Positions 24,896 to 35,878 of a stretch of 64,000 nt of DNA are shown here, one piece after another. The stretch spans positions 1-64,000 of the forward strand of contig JAVXUO010002276.1 of assembly GCA_033065855.1 (NCBI GenBank), read 5' to 3'. The translations under genes were made by a program, and so were the position numbers. The DNA comes from Escallonia rubra. Taxonomy: Eukaryota > Streptophyta > Magnoliopsida > Escalloniales > Escalloniaceae. The first letter of the stretch is position 1. Each line of letters begins with the position of its first letter. The notes beneath the pieces are model-generated. The model ran no database searches. It was not told the DNA's origin and saw only the letters and a list, made by a program, of their open reading frames with translations.

Positions 24896-25139
24896 CTTAT
24901 CAAGTGCTTTCATGAACATGTGGTCCTTATGCAAATTGTGCAAATACTGAAGCTACAAAAGCATATTCGTAAAAGGAGGTTGTGATATGTGCAATTGTGC
25001 ATAAGATGATAAGATGATATGAAAATCATTTCTCTAGTCTAGTTTCAGTAAAACTTTTAATTAAGGGACGATCCAAAGACAGTAATGAAGAAATTTTTCC
25101 AAACAAGTTTGGACACCCTTTAAATGGGGGGTCGTACTA

Positions 25140-25521
25140 TCCGTTGGGGGATGGCTAGGTGGTTCTTTGCTGCTGCTAATGGATGTGGATTTGTTAGCTT
25201 TCTTACCTTTTGGTCTTAAAGCCTATGCCAAGAAGTAAGTACTGAAACAATTAAATCAAATTTACTGCAGTAGTATTTAAAGAAATTCACTAACTCTATA
25301 ATAGCGTAACACTGATGCAAACTGTGTTACAGATTCTGCTTTGATTTCTCAACTACATATGTTGGCGTTGGGATCATTTTCCCTTATATGGTTAACGAAT
25401 CACAGATTATTAGAGACATAATCTCATGAAGAATCATGTGGCCGTTTATTGAGGCACAGAAAGGCCATTGGTATAGTGCTAACTTATTACCGCCAGTCTT
25501 CATGGCATCCAAGGAAACAGG
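25140..25521 (+). pseudogene. Yellow-Stripe-Like (YSL) transporter fragment
   Basis: Two exons (about 25140-25234 and 25333-25521) joined across a GTAAGT...ACAG intron encode a segment of a YSL/OPT-family metal-nicotianamine transporter. Diagnostic pieces are WFFAAANGCGFVSFLTF, GLKAYAKK, FDFSTTYVGVGIIFPYMVN and, further on, RIMWPFIEAQKGHWYSANL, which match the family's conserved FDFS-TYVG-GMI and IMWPLI-KGDWYPA regions. One extra T in the first exon (TTTTGG) shifts the frame before GLKAY. A TGA stands where the family has the Trp of LSWG. Only a small part of the roughly 650-residue protein is present. It lies in the Helitron-like element and is most likely captured cargo. Confidence 0.8.
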
Positions 25522-25595
25522 GTATGATACCTCAAATCTCCATTTTTCCCTCTTTTTTTTTTTAACTACAAAAGGTGTGGGTTTAGCGAAAATGA

Positions 25596-25690
25596 GCTAT
25601 TATTTTTGAAAGTCAAAGTTCAACTGATTTTTGTGTTAATCCTATTATTTTTGAAAGTCAAAGTTCAATTGAATTTTGTGTTAATCCTAT
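25596..25690. repeat. about 50-bp tandem duplication
   Basis: Two copies of TATTATTTTTGAAAGTCAAA continuing into TTTTGTGTTAATCCTAT. Confidence 0.85.
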
Positions 25691-25924
25691 GAAATGTTAC
25701 CGTAAGGCAAAGTTTACCGAGTGCTACAGCAAGGATAAAGTAAAACATATGTATTATGTACCCATAACGATTCAAAGAACTCAATACAGGGATGTACCCA
25801 TAATCTTTCTCACTAATAAAGTTGGAGAAGAATCATTATACAGGGCTGTAATCTTTCCCACTAAGAAAGTTGGAGAAGAACTCGATACAAGGCTGTAGTT
25901 ACTGTGGCTCAGATTGAGCTTAGT

Positions 25925-26097
25925 GCATTGTGAAGCTGGTTGGTCAAATTGAGCTTAGCTCCATCTCTATTCTGAATTCAACTTTATTAGTGGGAAAGAA
26001 CTCAATACCAGCTTCAAAGAACGTATGTACAATGATTCTTCTCCAACTTCAGGTACAGATGGAGCTAAGCTCAATCTGACCAACCAGCTTCACAATG
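25925..26097. repeat. inverted repeat / potential hairpin
   Basis: GTGAAGCTGGTTGGTCAAAT with TGAGCTTAGCTCCATCT (left, 25930-25968) pairs with AGATGGAGCTAAGCTCAATC and TGACCAACCAGCTTCAC (right, 26057-26093). Nearby AATAAAGTTGGAGAAG blocks (25815-25880) also occur inverted near 25980 and 26040, so several foldbacks are possible. Confidence 0.75.
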
Positions 26098-26880
26098 TAC
26101 TAAGTGTTAGAAAATAGCCATGAGAGAATTGGAAGGAGAAAAAGATGACAACTGTGTCCGGGAGTCCATACCTGAAAAAGATGTTGTTGCCGAACTGGGG
26201 AGTCGAGGAAGAAATAGGGCCATGGAAGCAGCAGCGACGGTAGAGCCAATATCGAAGAAGATGAAGGGGATGCAATTAGGGTTTGACGAGATCTAAGAAG
26301 AGGGTGGGTTTCTGATGATTTTCAAGCGGCAGAATATTGAGAAAAAAGGAAGGGAGGAGCGGCAGACCCGTGAGGATCGTAGCTGGATTTTATCGAGTGG
26401 CACGGATGTAATTTGATTCAAAAGTGTGGGCAAAGTGCTAAAATGGATGGAGATGAGCTACGGCTCTTTTATACTGTGTTAGAAAAACCACAAATGTAAA
26501 ACAGCGTAAAAAGGCTGGATCGACAAGAGTAATTTATTTGATGCAATTTCCAAATAGTTTAGACTCTAGAAAGCCCCCAAGACAGTGCCAACAGAAGAGA
26601 GATTAATTACCAGCTTTCAATGTTTCTTCCAAGAATAACCGTCTGGGAAGGCATACCAAATCTGGATTTTCTATTGATTTAACTACTTTAGCGCTTCGAT
26701 GCTAAGGGCCTGTCTTCTACAATAATCTGAACCCGATCATTCTTACATAACATTCAAATCGAGAGCCTGTTGCATGACCTGCAACATTTCTCCAGCAGAA
26801 GACATACTCTCCAAACCTCAAGAACAAACTAATCATAGTTGGCAGTGGCGTCAGTCAACAGGACAAACAAGTATTAGTTA

Positions 26881-28151
26881 CTTAAACGAAGAGATAAATT
26901 AATGGTGACGGTCGCAGATGAGTGACTATCTATTAAATATGTTTTCTTATGAACACAAAGGCATACTAGCAAACCATATATCTTGCATTTTATGCATAGA
27001 GCAGATAATTTAATCATCTTACTAAATCATATAATACAGTTCCGAGGATCTTCGGCTAAAGCTGGTTCTGGCGTTAAAAAAAAACTAATTGACAGATGTT
27101 TGCGCGGCAATGAGAGGAGCTGTTGTGACAGTCTACTCCAAATTTTTCTGGGATAAGAAAAACCGTGAGTAGTTGTTTCAATATTTAGAAGCCTCAAATT
27201 ACTTTTGAAAAGTTAAAAATATTGGTTGATGTGATCCTCTTTATTTTGTTTTATAGATCGAAACTGTTATTAGCAGGATGTTTAATGTCTCTCACTTTGT
27301 TTCTTTTCGGCTGTTCATACAACCAAGGAAGTCTGGGAAGTGGAGTTCTCGTTGCGCCTAAGAATTTTGTAACTTCGTGTTATCATGTTGTTACCAAACA
27401 ATACAAACTTGATATTGGCAAAGGAACCATTACACTTGCTTGTCCAGCTACTGAGGTAATGTATAATAACTTCATTTGTGTTGTTTTCAGGTAAGGACTA
27501 ACTTTTGTCATTTATTTTACAGATTATGGTGGTGGAGAAGAGTGGCATTCGCCATAAGGCTGTAACGTGGGTATTAAATAATAAGACAGACTTGGCTGCA
27601 CTCAAAGTCCTCACTGAAGATTGGCATCCAGTGAATTCTGAACTAGAATATCATGTCTTTCAAGGTAATTGTCCATAAGTATTTTAAATCTCGCTATTGT
27701 CCATAAGCACACCTAGAGGACAAAAGGATTCTACTTGTTACTATGGGAACGTGACATCTCGCTCGTACAAGAGTTCTTTAATCTATAGATCCACATTTGC
27801 CTTTAATCGAGCATTCATGCTCCATCTACCCAGTAGATGCTTTATCCTCCTTTCTTTCATCTTACATATTCAGCTTAACAAACTTACTTTTCAAAACGTT
27901 GTTTCGAATTTAGGACAGTTCAGGTAGCCTGATCTTTAAAAAAGAGATGAGGACAATTGGAATACATGCACGAAATCTACTATCTGTCGCAGAGCTTATA
28001 AAGTACGCAATTTCAGCCAAATATGTTAACGAAGTTCTTGAATATGCAAGAACTAGAAGGTATCGACTTTTCGATTATTTTTTCTCTAAGCTCGTTTGCT
28101 TTACATTGGCGGAACTTTAAAACCTTGTATATATCTGTTTAATTTTTTCGC
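26881..28151 (+). repeat. left arm of large inverted repeat
   Basis: The arm pairs with 28186-29511 over nearly its full length, from CTTAAACGAAGAGATAAATT at the outer edge to CTGTTTAATTTTTTCGC at the centre. The spacer is only 34 bp (28152-28185). Identity is roughly 90% by eye, with several small indels and a block of about 40 bp extra in the right arm. Each arm contains a copy of a trypsin-like gene. Confidence 0.95.
27100..28125 (+). pseudogene. trypsin-like peptidase gene, left copy
   Basis: Exon-like pieces on the plus strand: MRGAVVTVYSKFFWDKKN before GTGAGT (about 27109-27164); a piece with GSLGSGVLVAPKNFVTSCYH followed by VVTKQYKLDIGKG, ending at GAG-GTAATG (27455); IMVVEKSGIRHKA onward to DLAALKV and EYHVFQ (about 27525-27665, CAAG-GTAATT donor); and a 3' piece with DSSGSLIF, then IHARNLLSVAELIKYAISA and EYARTRRY (27913-28058). 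These give the order Gly-Ser-Gly/His, Asp, Ser-motif of PA-clan peptidases. Joining the Asp piece to the Ser piece by the visible splice sites does not keep frame, so an exon is missed or the copy is broken. His and Asp are retained. Family below PA clan not recognised. Confidence 0.6.
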
Positions 28152-28185
28152 AGGTATTCAGCATAAAAAAAAAGTCTTCAGACCA

Positions 28186-29511
28186 GCGAAAGAATTAAAC
28201 AGACACATAAAAGAATTAAGGTTTTAAAATTCCGCCAATGTAAAATAAATGAGCTTAGAGAAAAAATAACTGAGAAGTCCATACCTTCTAGTTCTTGCAT
28301 ATTCAAGAACTTCGTTAACATAATTGGCCGAAATTGCATACTTTATAAGCTCTGTGACAGATAGTAGATTTCGTGCATGTATTTCAATTGTCCTCGTCTT
28401 ATTGTTAAAGATCGGGTTACCTGAACTGCCCTAAAGTCGAAGCAACGTTTTGAAAAGTAAGTTTGTTGAGCTAAACATGTAAGATGAATGAAAGAAAGGA
28501 AGATAAAGCATCTACTGGGTAGACGGAGCATGAGTGCTCGATTAAAGGCAAATGTGGATCTACAGATTAAGGAACTCTTGTACGAGCGGGATGCCTCATG
28601 TGCCTGTAGTAACAAGCAGAATCCTTTTGTCCTCTAGGTGTGCTTATGTGACCAACTCTTGCCTTGTTAGACAAGAGAAAAACAACAATAGCGAGATTTA
28701 AAAATACTTATAGACAATTACCTTGAAAGACATGATATTCTAGTTCAAAATTCACCGGATGCCAACCTTCAGTGAGGACTTTGAGTGCAGCCAGGTCTGT
28801 CTTATCATTTAATGCCCACGTTAGCCTTATGGCGAATGCCACTCTTCTCCACCATGATCTGTAAAATAAATGACGAAAGTTAATCCTTACCTAAAAAACA
28901 ACACAAATGAAGTTATAATACATTACCTCAGTAGCCGGACAAGCAAGTGTAATGGTCCCTTTGCCAATATCAAGTTTGTATTGTTTAGTAACAACATAAT
29001 AACACGAAGTTACAAAATTCCCAGGTGCAACGATAACTCCACTTCCCAAACTTCCTGGTTGTATGAACAGCCGAAAAGAAACAAAGTAAGAGACATTAAA
29101 CATCCTACTAATAACATTTTCGATCTATAAAACAAAATAAAGAGGATCACATCAACCAATATTTTTAACTTTTCAAAAGTAATTTGAGGGCTCTAAATAT
29201 TGAAACAACTACTCACAGTTTTTCTTATCCCAGAAAAATTTGGAGTAGACTTTCACAACAGCTCCTCCCATTGCCGCGCAAACATCTGTCATCAGCTTTT
29301 TTTGAACGCCAGAACCAGCTTTAGTTGGAGATCCTCGAAAGCTTGGAACTGTATCATATGATTTAGTAAGATGATTAAATTCTCCGCTCTATGCATAAAA
29401 TGCAAGATATATGGTTTGCTAGTATGCCTTTGTGTTCATAAGAAAAGAAAACATACTTAATAGATAGCCACTCATCTGCGACCGTCACCATTAATTTATC
29501 TCTTTGTTTAA
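28186..29511 (-). repeat. right arm of large inverted repeat
   Basis: Reverse-complement partner of 26881-28151. It carries an extra AT/GT-rich block near 28640-28695 and small indels relative to the left arm. Confidence 0.95.
28215..29300 (-). pseudogene. trypsin-like peptidase gene, right copy
   Basis: Mirror copy on the minus strand, convergent with its twin. It reads MFNVSYFVSFRLFIQPGSLG then SGVIVAPGNFVTSCYYVV, so the His of the left copy (CYH) is Tyr here. The Asp-bearing piece has small deletions (3 bp after GTGGTG, 2 bp after AAGGCT) that shift its frame relative to the left copy and bring a TGA. The serine region reads GSSGNPIFN, then TRTIEIHARNLLSVTELIKY, a better match to the GxSGxP motif than the left copy's DSSGSL. 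The mixture suggests each copy has lost a different part. Confidence 0.6.
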
Positions 29512-30560
29512 GAAGCAAACACCGGGGAAAAAAATGCAGGTGTATACAAAACATGGTACTACATACTAGCACAATACCGTTGCAATATGCAAGGGAGCCT
29601 ATCATAGAAAGATAAAACATCAAAACTAGAAACAATCCAACATCATCGGGGCTTACACTGCAGGTCACAATTAATCACCACATTGTACTGTGATCTATAA
29701 AATTGTTACCACTGTAGATAGATTCAAAAAGACGACTATGTCCTAAGTTGTTTCCCTACTAAACAGAAGCATGATGGCTATATTCAAAATAATTATATTT
29801 TTGGCAAGACTGATACTGATTATCCTCTAACGATGAGAGAATAGAAAAAAGAAATTATCAAAGCTATATAGATCGAGTAATTGTGTCAAAAGGGTACGTA
29901 ACACATGCAAAGTTTAAGCCAAAAAGGAAAAGAACAAATGTCCTCTATGTACAGCCATCTGCAATACCCTAGAGTATTAACAATTCTCTATCCGGATGAA
30001 ACGCTTCAAAAGCGAAAAATAAAATCGAGAAAAGTGCAAATTAATGTCAGCAAAATTAATTTTCCCAGAGTGGCATACTTCCATTTTATCCCAACATAAA
30101 GATGACAATCTGATGCAATAGTGTCACCTCCTGATCGAGCTACAATTTTAATAAAAAATACAAAAACTAAAGTCCATGGAAGTCAGTAATAATATGCATT
30201 GATTTAAGCATTCATACATAATTAAATGGAGGAAAGTAACAATGATCATTTAAATGTTCGAACTGTGATTATGAAGTGAGTTTTACCCTCGAGAGAGGCC
30301 CACATGAGCTTTCAAAAACATCGTATTACAAATGGTAGTACAGTATTTGGATAGGTCTCGAACCCACTCCATATAAGCGTTGATACTAAGAAGAAGCACC
30401 TAAAGGGGCAGTAGTGTCAGTTGGTCAAGGCTAAGTAGGCATTTGTGATTTGTCTATCAGAAATCCAGAGCAAAGCATATAAAACTAGGCGACCAGAATA
30501 CTTGTTTTTCCATAAGAAGGTGTTAGTACATGGTGATTGAAGCACCATACATTCTATCCG
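29512..30560. other. stretch without recognised features
   Basis: AT-rich sequence between the inverted repeat and the LINE. No supported gene or repeat boundary. Confidence 0.4.
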
Positions 30561-33500
30561 GAATCATCTAGGACAAGTAGAAGTAGTACAGGGAGGAGAT
30601 CTTGTGGTTAAGGAAGCAATTAGAAAATTTTGCTACCTCTCTTTAATTTGATGACCAGTATAATGTTAGGAGCCAACAAGTGGTAACCGAAGGCTTACTT
30701 CAGAGCAGGAAGAAGCATTAACACAACCTGTTACCTCAGAGGAGGTTAAGCAAGATTTCTGTTCTCTCAAGCATATTAAGGCACCTGGACCTGATGGGTT
30801 CAACAGATTTGTGATAGAGTGGGGCAGGATGTGGCTTTTTTCAATCAGGGTAAGTCCATTAAATTTCTCAAGAATACTGTCATCACTCTCATTCCTACAG
30901 CCAAGCGCCCCGCTACAAGACAGTCAGCTATGAAGCACCGGTGCGGCACTTAGGGTGAAGCACCGGCACCGGATACGCGTCGGGTGCGGCACCGGTGCGT
31001 GTCAGTGCGTGTCCAGCTTTTTTTTAAAAAAAAATCTTAAATATCGGGTGCGTATCCGGCGATCTGTGACCACCGGTAACACCGGCCACTCCAGCGACAC
31101 CGGCGACCACCGGCAAGGACTCTGACGAGAGAGGAGACTGGAGAGAAGAAGTAGAAGCAACAGAAGAAGGAGAAGAAGAAGAAAAAGAAGGAGAAGGACT
31201 AACCGGCGATGGCGACGGCGTGCGGCGTGCGGCGTGCGGCCAGAGAAGAAGAAGAGGCACGGTCAATGTTATCTATGTTGGACCGTTGGTTGTATGGAGT
31301 GGACTCTTGACAAATGTTTGTTATTTTATGTTAAAGTACCCATTGTTAAGTTATTATATAAACTACCCCAGTACTTCAAAGAAATAAAAGTGATACCACG
31401 TAAAAACTTTATTCTTTTCAAATTTATAATTTTATATTTATAAAACAGTCCATTAAACTTAACAAATTCTTACTAATTTGGTTGAAAGTTTTAAAATTTA
31501 CGAAAGAGCCCATTAAACTTAAAAACTCACTACTTTGTTTGGAATATTAATATCTTTTTACATATATCAAACACATATATTATGATTATTGAGATTCAAA
31601 CTGTTTAAAAATTTAATACTAAGTGTATATAATTAAAAAAATATTTATAAAATTTGCCGTATCCTCGCCGCACCCGTATCCTTAAATTCAAAAATGTCAT
31701 AACCGTGTATCCGCACCCGTGTCATCCCGCATCCGTGCTTCTTAGACGGTCAGTTTTTGTGGAAGGTAGGCATATTGCTGATATTATATTTTATGCAAGA
31801 AGCCTATTGATGCAAGAATTGGTGAATAAACACAACAAGAGGGAGGTCCCACCTAGATGTGTGTTGAAAATTCATTTACGGATGGGATGAGATTTCCTGA
31901 GGTGTGTTCTGGAGACTTTCCAATTCCTTGAGGAGTACATCAACTGGATAATGGAGTTTATTACCACTATCCTGTTTTCCCTAAACTTGAATGGAAGTAG
32001 ATATGGATATTTTTCAGCTGCTAAGGGTCTTAGACAGGAGTTCCTGTATCCCCTTAAATCGCCTTAATTGTTCTTACTGGTCATGGAGGTGTTATCTAGC
32101 TTGTTGGATGTTTATACCAGCTGACCTACCGTCGTACAAGTCATTTTTTCAAATGACAAGTTGATTTTCGCTGCTGCTGATGCTAACTCAAACTACCTTA
32201 GTTAGTCAAGCTTTGGAGGAATTTGCAAATATGTCAGAAAAGTTACCTGTTTACTACTAGCCTCAATGAAGCTCTAACCATGAACACGATCCAAATCAGT
32301 GGCACCACTCGTGATAGCCATCCTGTGACTTATTTGGGAGTTCCATTGATTTCTACCTAGCTTTGTGCCAAGGATTGTACAAGATTATTCAAGAAAATCA
32401 CTCAGAGAATTACCACTTGGACCGGTCAATACCTTTCATATGCAGGTAGAATTCTACTAGCTACCTCTGGCCTACTGAGTATGCATATGCACTGGTGCTC
32501 CATCTTTATCTTGCCCAATAAAAGTCATCATGACTATTGAGAAGAAGATTATAGCATTTATCTGGCATGGTCAGGAACTGAGTATGCACAAAGGCAAAGG
32601 TAGCAAGGAAAGGTCTCTGTCTACCTATTTAAGAAGGAGGTTTGAGTGTTTGACGCTTAAAAGCTTAGATGTACGGAATCAAGCTGCAACGTCTTAACAT
32701 TATTATGATAGCTGGTACACAAAAAGGACTCTGTATGGGTTTAATGGTGTCCCACCTATATCATAAAGGGCAGAGCGTGTGGTCCTTTTAACCCCCTGCT
32801 TGCTTGTCTGGTCTTGGATGAAGTTGATTAGCTAAGGAGCAAGATTCAACCGTTCATTAAGTACAGAGTTGGAAATGGAAGGGATACTTGGTTGTGGTTG
32901 GATAACTGGCTCCCTTGTGACTCTATTCTTGATAACTATGGAGCTAGAATTGTGTGTGATGCAGCCAGTTATTTAAATGCTAAGGTTAGTACAATCCTAC
33001 AGGATGGCATCTCCCTTATATCTGATCGCAGGCACTTAGATCTCTTAATACCATACTTCAACGTACTCCTATCCCTTGCATGGAAAATGAGGATAAGGCA
33101 TACCGACTCAAACAGCTAATGGGGATTTGTTTTATAAAATCTACTAATGCTTTGAGAGTCCACAAACCTAAGGTGTTTTGGTGGAGATTAGTATGGTTTC
33201 CTGGTCATATTCTGCAAATGGATGTGATTATGTGGATAGTATGTCATAGAAGGCTGCAGACAGAGAATAGTCTTCTTCGATGGAACATTGCAAATGATAA
33301 TAGCTGTTGTCTTTGCTCTTGGTGAAGTGAGACTATGGAACAGTTATTTGTGGTTGCTCTTTTACAAAACAAGTCTGGCAGAGAGTGTTGGATAAATTGC
33401 AGGTTCAATAGTAGGTGCATAGTTGTTCTCAGCAGATTGACTTTACTACTGCAAATTTCAGAGGTAAAAGCTTCAGAGAAGGAGCATGCAAGCTTGCCAT

Positions 33501-33840
33501 TGCAATATAAAGGCTGTGTATTGTATTTGGATGGAAAGTAATCTTAGAAGGTTTCAGTAGGAATGCTTGAACTGTGATCAGGCGGTAAAGAATATGAAGC
33601 AATGGATGAGGTTCCAAATTCTCAACTGGTCCAATCTTTGCAAGAATGCTGTGCATGCTACCCTCTGTCACCAATGGGGGGCATTCCAATTCATATCTTC
33701 GAGAAGTTTTCCCAGTTTTCTTGAGCTATAGATTTAGTGTAAAAAGTGATATGTAGAGTTTGTGATTTTGTATAAGTTGTAAACTTTGAGTTTTCACTGC
33801 AGTACAAGGGACTTTTACCCAAATAAATAAATAAATAACA
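30560..33840 (+). mobile_element. decayed L1-type LINE
   Basis: Reverse-transcriptase pieces appear in order on the plus strand: KAPGPDGFN (about 30780), VITLIPTAKRP (30878), then after an inserted DNA element GRHIADIIFYARSLL and PRCVLKIHL (31770-31880), YAGRILLATS and SIFILPN-like sequence (about 32440-32520), WLDNWLP (32895), and a zf-RVT-type end with KVFWWRLVWFPGH, CHRRLQTENSLLRW and CCLC (33170-33325). It ends in an AAATAAATAAATAA tail near 33820-33838. Many stops and frame changes occur throughout. The 5' part (ORF1, endonuclease) is missing, as in 5'-truncated copies. Confidence 0.85.
30928..31744. mobile_element. non-autonomous TIR element inside the LINE, 9-bp TSD
   Basis: The ends are inverted repeats: CTATGAAGCACCGGTGCGG, and, reversed from the right, TAAGAAGCACGGATGCGG. 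Flanks are GACAGTCAG (30919-30927) and GACGGTCAG (31745-31753), an 8-of-9 match, the length made by Mutator-like elements. CACCGG/GTGCGG motifs cluster at both ends. The interior has a GC-rich coding-like cassette (VVAGVAGVAGVTGG on the minus strand). The LINE sequence continues on both sides. Confidence 0.85.
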
Positions 33841-33994
33841 TTCGTTTCTTTGTACTTAGATTATTGATTTTTACTAGCATTTGCATCTCAATAGATTTGA
33901 TTTTTGCTATCATATTTTAGTGCCTTTTCTAATAAACATCGCTAACAAAGTTCGCATACTTCTCAATACCATATGTTCGCTAGTAAAAACAAGG

Positions 33995-34095
33995 TTAAAA
34001 CCACTAAGGGTTGGCCTCGTGGTTAAAAAAATTTGCTCCCTTCCTTGATTTTTTGGATTCAAACATTAGGGCCAACACCCAAGTAAAATTAAAAC
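33995..34095 (+). mobile_element. possible tRNA-derived SINE head
   Basis: GGTTGGCCTCGTGGTTAAA resembles a Pol III A box and GGATTCAAACATTAGG, about 50 bases later, a B box. No tail or target duplication is established. Confidence 0.3.
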
Positions 34096-34864
34096 CGAAG
34101 AGGAGACTTTTAGTTTCGACAGTTGCGCAAGCTGGTCTGAGGATACCCTTTACTTATAGGTACAAGTCGGGTCGGATTTTTTTGGGTTTAACAAATTCGA
34201 CCTAAGAAAATGTTGCTTCTACCCAAACCGTTGTTATCAAAAGCGCGCCCTAGCCCAACGCAGGGAGTGCGCCTCGCTAAGTGCAAGGCAAGGGTGGAGG
34301 TGCAAATAAAAGCCCAAAAAATCAAGACTCTAATTTTCGCCATTGAAAAATTGTTTAACCACATTGGTAAAAGCGACAATTATAAAGCTGAAGTATATAA
34401 AATTTAAAGTGAAGTTCCAATTTCAGCTTCCAAAGTAAATCAGGTGCTATGAAAGAAGATTATAATCTTAAGAAAACCACGATATTTGCAACAGTCCAAA
34501 ACAAGCACAAAGAAATTAAAAGAATTGCCCACAAGCATGGTGGTCCGCAGGAAGACATGACAGAGTTTGTAGGGGACCTACATTAGCTCGTGATGAAGAG
34601 ACATGTACATACACACACATTATCTGTATGTATGTATATAGTGCAGTGCAAAAATAAAAAAGTCGCGGAGAAACCATTACCGCCCAAGAGAGGAGGAGGA
34701 GAGGCGGCGAGATGACGCCGAAAGCCACGTGGAAGACCTCCAAATAACAGCCCCATCTTTTGCAGAGAAATGCTTTGAGCCCGTCTGGAGTGAAGGTGTG
34801 GAGAAGATGAAAAAGTTACCGACACAAAAAAATATCCGTTAGTCAAGGCTCGGATCTTTTTAAA

Positions 34865-34879
34865 CCCCCCCCCCCCCCC
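34865..34879. repeat. C15 homopolymer followed by CCCAA repeats
   Basis: Fifteen consecutive C, then AACCCAACCCACCCCCAACC. Confidence 0.9.
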
Positions 34880-35769
34880 AACCCAACCCACCCCCAACCC
34901 AAAAAAATGTATACTAAAACTATTCATAGTTAATGAGATAGACCTACTTAGACATGATCGATCGATCTAAATTAAGAGCGCGTGAAAGAATTTCACATGT
35001 TTTTCAAAATTATAACTTCATCCCTTCTTCACTTTCACGCCCGTTAAATACCCCCACCCAAGCAATGCCACGCTCATCCCCCTCTCACCCACCACCACAC
35101 ATAAGCACACGTACTGTCGTCCCTCCGTGCAATGCATTAGAAATTCACAGAACATTGTTACAGTTAGCATATTTTTGCAATTATATGCTTACATTTGAAC
35201 GCATAAAATTATGCATTCAAATCAATGTGTACATACACCATAAACACAATGTTTAGGACTGCGGTTGCCAGAGGAAGAGAGGAAGACACTAGTCAGTGAC
35301 ATTAAAGTTCCTATATTTTATGTCAACATATATGCCAATTTTTACCTTCCTCGTCTATTATATTTTTGTCATGTTTCATTCTGATAACCTCTGTCCTTAC
35401 TGGTTTTGCCACCACAAACAAACTTGCTTCTTTGAGTTATATATTCTGGAGTCAAAAGAAATGGTATAAAGGGAGATAAAGCTCAGATATTTTTCTCTTT
35501 ACATGCACGGTTTTAATTATATCATTCGAAGTAGTATTATGTAAGTTTAATGAAGGAAAAGAGAAAAACAAACCTGGATTACCAGATATTGTAGCTTATT
35601 TGGACAAAGCACACAGCTATTAGTCTATATAAAGGGACACAATGTTTAGGGCTGTAGTATGATCAAATTGAACTACTTGCAGTGAACTAATGATCATTCA
35701 GGGTCTTTAAAGTATTGCCAACTTTGAAATTCTTTGGAAAAGGGTTTCTGTAAGGCGCTTATAGAACGC

Positions 35770-35878
35770 TTGTGTGTGTGTCTGTCTGTCTTTGTGGGGG
35801 AGTTGGAGGGGGGGGGGGGGGGGGGGGGGTCACTGAGGTGTGTGGGTTCACTCTCTGTGTGTGTGTTTGTGTGTGTCA
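35770..35878. repeat. G22 run flanked by GT repeats
   Basis: TG and TCTG repeats, then a run of 22 G at 35808-35829, then further GTGTGTG runs. Potential G-quadruplex on the plus strand. Homopolymer length may be affected by sequencing error. Confidence 0.9.

Larger units (their letters stand above)
20340..26483 (-). mobile_element. Helitron-like insertion carrying host gene fragments
   Basis: The 3' end is on the minus strand: a hairpin (CCACACG-loop-CGCGTGG, 20352-20370), then 8 bases, then CTAG at 20343-20340 followed by T, as expected for Helitrons. A candidate 5' end on the minus strand is TCTAACACAGTATAAAAGAG at 26483. Its preceding base is T rather than the usual A. The limits agree with where copies A and B of the duplicated segment stop and restart matching. 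No Rep/helicase is present, so it is non-autonomous. Cargo includes a YSL fragment and unidentified exons in both orientations. Confidence 0.55.
19246..26770. repeat. duplicated segment, copy B (interrupted)
   Basis: Homologous blocks are 19246-19664, 20300-20339 and about 26484-26770. Intervening DNA is a Mutator-like element and a Helitron-like insertion, both absent from copy A. After the Helitron-like insertion the match resumes with AAACCACAAATGTAAAAC-type sequence and later GAAGGCATACCAAATCTGG against GAAAGGCATACTAGATCTGG in copy A. Confidence 0.7.
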
